A stretch of 25,747 nucleotides of DNA from Bacteroidales bacterium UBA5515 (GTDB taxonomy: Bacteria; Bacteroidota; Bacteroidia; Bacteroidales; P3): NCBI GenBank assembly GCA_002423895.1, contig DIOL01000028.1:1-25747 (forward strand). Reading direction: 5' to 3'. Both the position numbers and the translations under genes were made by a program. The notes beneath the pieces are model-generated. The model was not told where the DNA came from. It saw only the letters and a program-made list of their open reading frames with translations, and did no database searches. The first letter of the stretch is position 1. Every line of letters begins with the position of its first letter. This document shows, piece after piece, positions 1 through 5,925 of this stretch.

Positions 1-708
1 GTCGACCCACTATCAGACAAATATCCACACTTGACCTCTTATAACTATTGTGCAAATAACCCTGTGATGCTTGTCGATCCGGATGGAAGGCAAATGTGGG
101 AACCTCAAGTAACAATTAAAGGGAAAGTATCCTATGTTGCAGAACAGGGAGATACTAAAGAGACATTTAAATCTCAATATGGACTTTCTTCAGCAGATGC
201 CGAGAATATATTTAAAGAGGCAGGAATAAGCAATGTAAGGCCGGGGACTAGAATAAGTGGCGATGCTGTTAAGGCAACTACAAAAGGCAAAACAGACATT
301 TTAAGGTTAGATCCTAAATCAAAACAGGCTACTCCTCAAAGATTTGTTTATCAAGCAATGTTTGGGGTTTTACATAATAAAGTTTCAGGAGGAGAATTTT
401 TTACGGACATGAATAATTATATAAAACTGGAGGGAGGAACAGGTGATAATAATAATAGAAACTATAAAGGAGATTTAAAGATTCCGTTATTAGATGGACA
501 TACTATGTCTTTAACAGGATTTAATTCATCATTTAGTGAAAGAAATTCTAAAGTTTTTCTTAATGGAGAATTTAATCACAATTTTAATGGCAAGCACTCA
601 TCACAAATGTATAATTTATATAATGGGAAATTAACTCAATTACAGAAAATGCAAATAATAATGCCTAATATTGAAACAGATAAGTTTGAGAGTACATATA
701 GAAGATAA
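1..708 (+). CDS. RHS-repeat core protein, 3' end only, with variable C-terminal tip 1
   Basis: The frame is open from base 1, so the gene starts left of the window. The first 30 codons are the end of the RHS-associated core: VDPLSDKYPH, then the YNYCANNPV motif and DPDGR, which is the usual hinge before the variable tip of polymorphic toxins. About 204 residues of tip follow. Its first part (roughly bases 130-290) resembles a divergent LysM fold: AEQGDT near the start, a YGLSSADAENI stretch, then VRPGTRISGD. The rest is Asn- and Gly-rich and not recognised. No T9SS sorting domain is present. A small exported protein starts 4 bases after the stop and may be its immunity partner. The RHS identity is firm; the LysM resemblance is by eye, and no toxin activity can be assigned. 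Confidence 0.8.
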   Translation, partial: VDPLSDKYPHLTSYNYCANNPVMLVDPDGRQMWEPQVTIKGKVSYVAEQGDTKETFKSQYGLSSADAENIFKEAGISNVRPGTRISGDAVKATTKGKTDILRLDPKSKQATPQRFVYQAMFGVLHNKVSGGEFFTDMNNYIKLEGGTGDNNNRNYKGDLKIPLLDGHTMSLTGFNSSFSERNSKVFLNGEFNHNFNGKHSSQMYNLYNGKLTQLQKMQIIMPNIETDKFESTYRR

Positions 709-712
709 GTTT

Positions 713-1339
713 ATGAAAAAGCATTTCATTTTTATAATTTCATTATTGTTTATTGGAAATTCACTCTTGTCTCAAGAAAATAATATAATTAGTTTAAAAG
801 ATTTTAGTTCTACCGATATTGTTTTTAAAGATTCAAAGGCAAATTTATTTCAAACTTTGGGTTTACCTGATAAGGAGTTTAGCAATATCTTATATGTTGT
901 TGATACTATTACTTGTTCAAAATTTAGGTATATTGATTCAAAAAAAAATATAACAGTTTATTATTATTATAAACATGGTTTGGTTTATTATTCTATGGGT
1001 GGAGATTCTCTCCAAATAGTTTCAATAGACCTTAAAAAGAATAAGAATAATAAAATCTATTTCAAAAATATTGCTTTATCGAATAAAGTAACTATGCAGA
1101 ATTTTATTGATAGTTTCAATTTGGTTGAATATGAAGATTATGAAAATATTATTCATGAAAATTTTGATCCTATTTATCATAAATCACAAAAAAATTTCTT
1201 TATAAATTTCGCAACTCATAAACCTGCAGTTTTTAGTATTAAATTTCTCTTTGATAAGAATAAGAATTTGGAATATATAGATTTTGGATATAATAATGGG
1301 AACATAATACCTATTCTGATTGGAGATTGTGGAGGGTAA
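713..1339 (+). CDS. Small exported protein, candidate immunity partner of RHS tip 1
   Basis: A 208-residue protein with a clear N-terminal signal peptide: MKKHF, then a hydrophobic stretch ending about SLLSQ. The start at 713 is preferred over an in-frame upstream codon at 671 because it places the signal peptide at the N terminus and removes overlap with the RHS gene. The mature part is Lys/Asn/Tyr-rich and I recognise no family. Its position 4 bases after the RHS tip is where immunity genes of polymorphic toxins usually lie, and the export signal would suit a toxin acting in the periplasm; that role is inference. The stop codon lies 8 bases before the repeated box that opens module M1, so the cassette ends abruptly at the repeat. 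Confidence 0.65.
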   Translation: MKKHFIFIISLLFIGNSLLSQENNIISLKDFSSTDIVFKDSKANLFQTLGLPDKEFSNILYVVDTITCSKFRYIDSKKNITVYYYYKHGLVYYSMGGDSLQIVSIDLKKNKNNKIYFKNIALSNKVTMQNFIDSFNLVEYEDYENIIHENFDPIYHKSQKNFFINFATHKPAVFSIKFLFDKNKNLEYIDFGYNNGNIIPILIGDCGG

Positions 1340-1467
1340 TGGTGGTAGTGTATCAGATTTGGAGTTGAGTATTTCAATTAGGAATAAAAGACATAAATAC
1401 AATAATATATCAATATCAAATTATAAAGAAATCAAGATAATAAAGATTGAGTTTTTATTGCATTTTA

Positions 1468-1577
1468 TTTACACGCCATATTTCGATATTTTACACGCCG
1501 TATCTCACATCGAGATACGCTATATCTCAACGAGAGATACGCTATATCTCTGCTCGAGATACGCCGTGTAATTTATT
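1468..1577. repeat. Array A: five units with exact 22-base period
   Basis: Units begin at 1468, 1490, 1512, 1534 and 1556, exactly 22 bases apart. Units 1 and 2 carry the core TTTACACGCCRTATYTC. Units 3 and 4 are near-identical and carry GAGATACGCTATATCTC, which can fold on itself (GAGATA/TATCTC). Unit 5 carries GAGATACGCCGTGTAA, close to the reverse complement of the unit 2 core. The right half of each of units 2 to 4 can pair with the left half of the next. The array is embedded in module M1 and is more GC-rich than its surroundings. Confidence 0.85.
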
Positions 1578-1647
1578 GTAACATTTTATCTTATTCAAAA
1601 CATTAAAAAACAAACATATAAAAGCATTGTATTATAAATAAAATTAC

Positions 1648-1655
1648 TATTTTTG
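1648..1655 (+). promoter_or_regulatory. Bacteroidota-type -7 box TATTTTTG at right end of module M1
   Basis: TATTTTTG fits the TAnnTTTG consensus of Bacteroidota housekeeping promoters. A weak upstream element, ATTG (1626-1629), lies 18 bases away. Module M2 has the equivalent box at the same place. A transcript would begin at about 1660, on top of the GTG that opens the headless RHS frame, leaving essentially no leader. Confidence 0.5.
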
Positions 1656-1659
1656 AGGC

Positions 1660-3102
1660 GTGAAACTAAAAACATCAACATATAATCAATTTCAATCCCT
1701 CTGCTGGACCGAAGACAACCGTCTGCAAGCAGTGAAAGACAATAAGATGGGAGCATACTATAACTATGATGCTGCAGGAGAAAGAAATCTTAAGCTTACA
1801 GGAGGTATTATTAATGTTACACAAAATGGACAAAGTGTTTATGCGCCTGTATTTGACCAGCAGACACTTTATGCCAGTGCCCTTGTAACCGTAAACGACA
1901 AAGGCTACACCAAGCACTACTTTGAAGAAGGCAAGCGCATCTGCTCCAAGATAGGCAGTGGAGGATTGAAAGATGTATTTAACCCAGTACCAAAGATAGA
2001 AAAGAGCTATGAAGAACAAAGAGACATTCAGGTAGAAGGAATACACACTACTTATAGTCAATGCATGGATATATCCCCATACATAAAGAATGGAAACTTG
2101 TATGAAAATATCATAAATAAATACACAACTCAAGTCAACTCAGGAGAACCGATCTTCTACTACCACAGCGACCACTTAGGCAGTGCATCCTATATCACCG
2201 ACAGCTCAGGAATCCAAACCCAACAATTAGTCTACTTACCATTTGGAGAAGACTGGGTAGATATGAAATACAACACCTCTCAATACGACACCCCTTACAA
2301 GTTCAATGGCAAAGAAAAAGACGAAGAAACCGGCTACAACTACTATGGAGCAAGATACTACTACGACTGGGCAAGCATATGGCTAAGCGTCGACCCTCTT
2401 TCAGATAAATTACCTCACCTAACTAGCTACAATTATTGTGCTAATAATCCTGTAATACTTTTTGATCCTGATGGAAGGTATCCGAAGTCAATTTTAAAAT
2501 ATAATTCAAAATTAGGTGGATATAAATACACACAATCTGCAACACATTTATTATCTCTTGTCACAGGGGTTAGCAAATATTATATTGATAATACAATTGT
2601 TTATAAAAGACAGCTTGGACGAATTAGACCATTTGAAAATATGAGAAAAGACGGAGGTGGAGCTATTACATTAGGGAGAAGTAGTTTAGGGGCAAATATT
2701 ACATTTACAGAAAATTTTTTTGCTGATGACCCAAAAGCATATAATAATAATGGTTATGGTCAAAATGTATATGAATGGCTTGCTTTGTCATCTCATGAGA
2801 TTAAACACGTCCCTCAAATTGATCAAAAAGGTGGATTATGGAGTTATGTGTCTTCATTTATTAAGGAGTATGCTGAAAATCATCCAAACCATTATGGGGG
2901 TCCAGCAGAGCAAGAAGCAGAAGCAAGTCGAAATACATTTTATGACTTTAATAGTTTTGTTAATAAAAGGCATGGAAATAATTCAATAGAAAATTTGTTT
3001 GAATCTGATAAATTAGAAAGTCAAAAGATAAAAGTTATTGATAAATGGTGGAGTGAATACCAATACAACAAAAAACAAGAAGAAATAAAAAATAATTTTT
3101 AA
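1660..3102 (+). CDS. Orphan (5'-truncated) RHS core with metallopeptidase-like C-terminal tip 2
   Basis: The 480-codon frame lacks the long N-terminal YD-repeat region of a full RHS protein. It joins the core part-way (about residue 13 onward, CWTEDNRLQAV), directly after the promoter end of module M1, so the GTG at 1660 may not be a true start. Core landmarks are a YNYDAAGER repeat, HSDHLGS (169-175), FNGKEKDEETGYNYYGARYY (215-234) and DPDGR (269-273). The tip (274-480) contains HEIKH at 379-383 followed about 35 residues later by PAEQEAEAS (E417, E419, E421), matching the HExxH plus downstream Glu pattern of zinc metallopeptidases seen in polymorphic toxins (DUF4157-like zincins). It is best read as a silent or recombination-donor toxin module with its partner gene 3 bases downstream. 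The RHS call is firm, the zincin call moderate. Confidence 0.75.
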   Translation: MKLKTSTYNQFQSLCWTEDNRLQAVKDNKMGAYYNYDAAGERNLKLTGGIINVTQNGQSVYAPVFDQQTLYASALVTVNDKGYTKHYFEEGKRICSKIGSGGLKDVFNPVPKIEKSYEEQRDIQVEGIHTTYSQCMDISPYIKNGNLYENIINKYTTQVNSGEPIFYYHSDHLGSASYITDSSGIQTQQLVYLPFGEDWVDMKYNTSQYDTPYKFNGKEKDEETGYNYYGARYYYDWASIWLSVDPLSDKLPHLTSYNYCANNPVILFDPDGRYPKSILKYNSKLGGYKYTQSATHLLSLVTGVSKYYIDNTIVYKRQLGRIRPFENMRKDGGGAITLGRSSLGANITFTENFFADDPKAYNNNGYGQNVYEWLALSSHEIKHVPQIDQKGGLWSYVSSFIKEYAENHPNHYGGPAEQEAEASRNTFYDFNSFVNKRHGNNSIENLFESDKLESQKIKVIDKWWSEYQYNKKQEEIKNNF

Positions 3103-3105
3103 CAT

Positions 3106-3501
3106 ATGAAAAAAATAACATATCTAATAATAGCTTTAATATTATTGTTTGCTTCATGTGCAGGGAATAATTTCTCTTTTGATGAAGAGAAACAATTATT
3201 TCAAGCAGGTAGTACATATTTTGGACTTATATATATTATGGACAAAGATAATCATGATTGTTATTATTTAAAACTCAAAACGGGTAGTGAGAGAGTATAT
3301 TCAATAAATCTAAATGATATTCCTGAAAGTTTTGATGTTAGAACTTGTTCGGGTTATATTATAAGAAATTTTAAGTTAAATAGAAACTGTAAGTATGAGA
3401 TTAGGAATGGTACTGTTGGTGATGCTACTGCTCTAAAAATAGATATATATGTTGATAAAAATGGATTAATTAAAGAAGTTAATGATAGCGTGTCTGGGTA
3501 G
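3106..3501 (+). CDS. Small lipoprotein, candidate immunity partner of RHS tip 2
   Basis: 131 residues with a lipoprotein signal peptide: MKKITY, a hydrophobic stretch, then the lipobox FASC with Cys at about residue 18. The mature protein (about 113 residues) is unrecognised. It starts 3 bases after the stop of the RHS tip, mirroring the layout of the first tip and its partner (713-1339). A membrane-anchored periplasmic protein is a plausible guard against a metallopeptidase tip acting outside the cytoplasm, but this is inference. The TAG stop (3499-3501) shares its last base with the repeated box of module T1, so the box immediately abuts the gene. Confidence 0.6.
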   Translation: MKKITYLIIALILLFASCAGNNFSFDEEKQLFQAGSTYFGLIYIMDKDNHDCYYLKLKTGSERVYSINLNDIPESFDVRTCSGYIIRNFKLNRNCKYEIRNGTVGDATALKIDIYVDKNGLIKEVNDSVSG

Positions 3502-3654
3502 TGTATCAGATTTGGAGTTGATGATGTAAGTGTTTGAAAAACATTGATTATTAAAATTGATTTAGCGAAAAGACAGAATTTTATTCTGTCTTTTTCTATT
3601 TTTAATCCTTTAAAACGAATTTAAAACATCAATCAAATACAATTTTATAATGTA
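3501..3654. repeat. Repeat module T, copy 1 (154 bases)
   Basis: Starts with GTGTATCAGATTTGGAGTTG (3501-3520) and ends where the next copy of the box begins at 3655. A second copy of exactly the same length lies at 4924-5077, and a decayed third copy starts at 5078. Shared landmarks are ATGATGTAAGT, GAAAAACATT, TTTAGCGAAAAGACAGAAT and TTAAAAC. It holds a strong terminator hairpin and no gene. Confidence 0.85.
3568..3598 (+). terminator. Rho-independent terminator in module T1
   Basis: A perfect 12-base stem, AAAAGACAGAAT (3568-3579) with ATTCTGTCTTTT (3583-3594), a 3-base loop and a T-rich tail. It would end transcription leaving the lipoprotein gene. Confidence 0.8.
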
Positions 3655-3774
3655 GTGTATCAGAATTGGAGTTGGGTATTTCAATCATGAATAAAAGACA
3701 TAAATACAACAATATACAAATATGAACTTATAAAGAAATCAAGATAATAAGAGTAGAGTTTTTATTACATTTTA

Positions 3775-3884
3775 TTTACACGCCGTATTTCGATATTTTA
3801 CACGCCGTGTAATGACCAAAAAGACGCCGTGTAATGATGCGTTTGACGGCGTGTTTTGCCCCATGAGACGGCGTGTAATTTATG
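3775..3884. repeat. Array B: five units with exact 22-base period
   Basis: Units begin at 3775, 3797, 3819, 3841 and 3863. The cores, at the same offset in each unit, are ACACGCCGTATT, ACACGCCGTGTAA, AGACGCCGTGTAA, TGACGGCGTGTT and AGACGGCGTGTAA; the other bases vary. Unit 1 differs from unit 1 of array A at a single base and the last 11 bases of unit 5 nearly match array A, while the interior units differ. Confidence 0.85.
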
Positions 3885-3953
3885 GCAACATTTTATCTTA
3901 ATCAAAACATTAAAAAACAAACATCTAAATATACCTATTCAAAATAAATTTAC

Positions 3954-3961
3954 TATCTTTG
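3954..3961 (+). promoter_or_regulatory. Bacteroidota-type -7 box TATCTTTG at right end of module M2
   Basis: TATCTTTG fits TAnnTTTG. The GTG of the RHS fragment lies only 4 bases downstream, as at M1. No clear -33 element is visible, so it is weaker support than the -7 box alone suggests. Confidence 0.45.
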
Positions 3962-3965
3962 AGGC

Positions 3966-4952
3966 GTGAAAAATCAAGAAGTTATATATTCCAATTCCTA
4001 CGAACAACGCACAGCAGTTATTAATGGTAACCAAACGCGAACCTATTACATATATGACTCAGTTATGCGCAGGATGACAAATCTAAAAACAAGAAATCCA
4101 AATGGCGACTTGCTGAAATTGGCATATACCTACGACTCCGTAGGAAATATAACAAGTATAACAAACACAGGACTAAATCCTTATACTCAAACTTATACCT
4201 ATGATGATGTTTATCAATTGGATTCTGCATACGGCAACTGGACAGACAACTATACTCCAATAACTTATAGCCTTAATATGACATACAGCCCTGCAGGAAG
4301 AATAATAAATAAAGGCTTAAGAGGCAAACGTGCAGATAATAATGGTACTTATATTTTAGATTATAACAATACATATAGTTATAACTTTCCAAATAACCCA
4401 TACGCAGTAAATAGAATAACAAATAATCTAAATGGGAAAAGAGAAAGTTTCTCTTGGGATGTAAAAGGAAATATGATTAGTCACAAAAGTGATTTAAATA
4501 GCTGGAAAGAGAGATTTCTATGCTGGACAGAAGACAACCGTCTGCAAGCAGTGAAAGACTATTCAATGGGAGCTTACTATAACTATGATGCTGCAGGAGA
4601 AAGAAATCTTAAGCTTACAGGAGGTATTATTAATGTTACACAAAATGGACAAAGTGTTTATGCGCCGGTATTTGACCAGCAGACCCTTTATGCCAGTGCC
4701 CTTGTAACCGTAAATGACAAAGGCTACACCAAGCATTACTTTGAAGAAGGCAAACGCATCTGCTCCAAGATAGGCAGTGGAGAATTGAAAGATGTATTTA
4801 ACCCAGTCCCAATTATGAAAAACAGCTATGAAGAACAAAGAGACATTCAGGTAGAAGGAATACACACTACTTATAGTCAATGCATGAATATATCCCCATA
4901 CATAAAGAATGGAAATTTGGGTAATGTATCAGATTTGGAGTTGATGATGTAA
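3966..4952 (+). pseudogene. RHS YD-repeat fragment truncated at both ends, no toxin tip
   Basis: A 328-codon frame of RHS/YD repeats. Visible repeats include YTYDSVGNITSITN, YTYDDVYQLD, FSWDVKGNM and YNYDAAGER. It starts on a GTG directly after the promoter end of module M2, without signal peptide or N-terminal RHS region. At about 4917 it breaks into module T2: the sequence leaves the RHS core at the GNL codons and continues into the box, reading a meaningless GNVSDLELMM tail. The conserved HSDHLGS to DPDGR segment and any tip are missing. About 400 bases (4517-4917) are near-identical (about 95% by eye) to 1699-2101 in the orphan copy. It is best read as a decayed or donor fragment rather than a working protein. 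Confidence 0.75.
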
Positions 4953-5077
4953 GTATTTGAAAAACATTAATTATTAAAATGAGTTTAGCGAAAAGACAGA
5001 ATATTATTCTGTCTTTTTCTATTTTTAAACCTCTAAAACGAACTTAAAACAACAACAAAAGAAGATTTTATGATGTG
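4924..5077. repeat. Repeat module T, copy 2 (154 bases)
   Basis: Starts with ATGTATCAGATTTGGAGTTG (4924-4943) and ends at the next box at 5078, the same 154-base length as copy 1 with only scattered differences. Its left edge cuts the RHS fragment. Confidence 0.85.
4991..5020 (+). terminator. Rho-independent terminator in module T2
   Basis: The same 12-base stem as in T1, AAAAGACAGAAT (4991-5002) with ATTCTGTCTTTT (5006-5017), followed by a T-rich tail. Confidence 0.8.
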
Positions 5078-5165
5078 GTGTATCAGAATTGGAGTTAATG
5101 TTGCAAATAACTGATAAACATCTACAAGTAAAATTATTTAAAAAAAGACAGAATAAATAAGTCTT
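5078..5165. repeat. Decayed third copy of module T
   Basis: The box GTGTATCAGAATTGGAGTTA (5078-5097) is followed by sequence that still aligns with module T (ATGTTGCAAATAACTGATAA, then AAAAGACAGAAT at 5143-5154). The second arm of the hairpin has eroded to roughly AAGTCTT, so the terminator is probably lost. Confidence 0.6.
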
Positions 5166-5290
5166 GAATAAGTATAGGGTTACCGCTTGCAAGTCAAGTT
5201 ATCAACTTTGTCGCTTTGCAGAGCAAAGAAATTTTGATAAAAAATGTTCCGAAATTAGTACAATCAAAGAAGATTACCTTATGATTTTAA
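5166..5290. other. Non-coding stretch without a recognised function
   Basis: No credible open frame on either strand. A small stem CTTTGC/GCAAAG (5214-5228) and a short palindrome CTTGCAAG are present. Nothing more can be supported. Confidence 0.4.
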
Positions 5291-5294
5291 ATTT

Positions 5295-5512
5295 AGACTT
5301 CTTGTTTTTGAATCGATACTTCTTCTTTTAACTTTTAGACTTCTTGTTTTTAGTCAATAAGTCTGACTTTTGTTATCGAAAAGTCTGACTTTTTGGGTTG
5401 AAAAGACTAACTTTTTGGGTAAGAAAGTCTGACTTTTTAGGTATAATAACTTCCTCTAAATCCAAAAATAAGAAGTCTAAATTAAAAATAAGGAAGTTGT
5501 TGTTAGAAATAA
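5295..5512. repeat. Array D: AT-rich tandem array, period about 22 bases
   Basis: Four central units start at 5359, 5381, 5403 and 5425, exactly 22 bases apart, with the core AAGTCTGACTTTTT or AAGACTAACTTTTT. On the left are AGACTTCTTGTTTTT (5295 and 5337) and a related unit at 5316. On the right the same words return in the opposite orientation: AAGAAGTCTAAA (5470-5481) and AGGAAGTT (5491), the latter complementary to AACTTCCT (5449). The spacing of outer units drifts between 20 and 23. The 18-base TTTAGACTTCTTGTTTTT occurs at 5292 and 5334 and has a near-complement at 5464-5481, so the flanks could fold over the centre. The core is unrelated to arrays A to C. Confidence 0.7.
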
Positions 5513-5533
5513 CTTAATTGTTTATTAAAAGCA

Positions 5534-5606
5534 ATACGTCAGAATTGGAGTTTATGATATAATTTGGTGAGGGATATCAATAAAATAATATTTCTGAATT
5601 AGAGTT
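5534..5606. repeat. Two degenerate copies of the box
   Basis: ACGTCAGAATTGGAGTTTATGA (within 5534-5557) and TTTCTGAATTAGAGTTAG (about 5591-5608) keep parts of the box sequence seen intact at 1348, 3501, 3655, 4924 and 5078. They suggest further decayed modules before array C. Confidence 0.5.
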
Positions 5607-5648
5607 AGTTTCTCTCAAAAGCACTAAAAATGTCTTAAGACGAAATAG

Positions 5649-5823
5649 AGGGCGTATTTCTTTCAAAAATACGCCCTCTAAACACTAAAAACACGCCGTC
5701 TACGACCATCAAAGACGCCGTCTAGACACTGCGTAGAGGCCGTCTACAGAATTACAGACGGCCTCTTTTTGCCAATTAGACGGCCTAAAAAGTCCAAAAA
5801 CACAGCCTCTATTAAAATAATTG
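5649..5823. repeat. Array C: eight units, 22-base period, conserved core plus variable linker
   Basis: Core starts lie at 5649, 5671, 5693, 5715, 5737, 5758, 5780 and 5802: six intervals of 22 and one of 21. The cores are AGGGCGTATT, ACGCCCTCTA, ACGCCGTCTA, ACGCCGTCTA, AGGCCGTCTA, ACGGCCTCTT, ACGGCCTAAA and ACAGCCTCTA; the other 12 bases of each unit vary. Units 1 and 2 form a perfect 14-base hairpin (5646-5659 with 5667-5680). Units 5 and 6 form an 11-base hairpin. No cas genes are nearby and units are far too short for CRISPR. Confidence 0.85.
5735..5770 (+). terminator. Terminator-like hairpin within array C
   Basis: AGAGGCCGTCT (5735-5745) pairs with AGACGGCCTCT (5756-5766), a 10-base loop, followed by a T run (5766-5770). 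It is built from units 5 and 6 of the array, so terminator function may be incidental. Confidence 0.45.
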
Positions 5824-5925
5824 GGGGGATAAACGTTTTTCTTAAATACAGACTTTTTGATTATAGATAAGTATTTTAAGGAATAAGATTTAAGATTTAA
5901 TTTTGTGTTTCAAATTAGCTTAATA

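Larger units (their letters stand above)
1348..1660. repeat. Repeat module M, copy 1 (about 312 bases)
   Basis: The module starts with the box GTGTATCAGATTTGGAGTTG (1348-1367) and runs to the TTTGAGGCGTG sequence just before the next RHS fragment. A second copy lies at 3655-3966 with nearly the same length. The left arm (about 120 bases, including AATAAAAGACATAAATACAA) and the right arm (AACATTTTATCTTA, then ACATTAAAAAACAAACAT) are closely matched between copies by eye, while the interior array differs. There is no convincing gene inside; an open frame at 1320-1571 simply runs across the repeat. Ending in a promoter box and beginning with the shared box, it behaves like a spacer unit between RHS cassettes. 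Confidence 0.8.
3655..3965. repeat. Repeat module M, copy 2 (about 311 bases)
   Basis: Starts with GTGTATCAGAATTGGAGTTG (3655-3674) and ends just before the GTG that opens the third RHS fragment. Both arms match module M1 closely (ATAAAAGACATAAATACAA on the left; CATTAAAAAACAAACAT and TTTGAGGCGTGAAA on the right). The interior array has the same number of units as M1 but different sequence. No gene is seen inside. Confidence 0.8.

Noticed and set aside
1320..1571. Open frame of 83 codons across module M1
   Set aside because: It runs through the box and the 22-base array, which are non-coding repeats; the M2 copy does not preserve the frame.
1675..2133. Minus-strand frame opposite the RHS core, and its twin at 4563-4880
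   Set aside because: Both are mirror images of the conserved RHS core; their similarity merely follows from the duplicated + strand coding sequence.
5649..5823. Array C as a CRISPR array
   Set aside because: The conserved part is about 10 bases and the linker about 12, far below CRISPR repeat and spacer sizes, and no cas genes are in the window.
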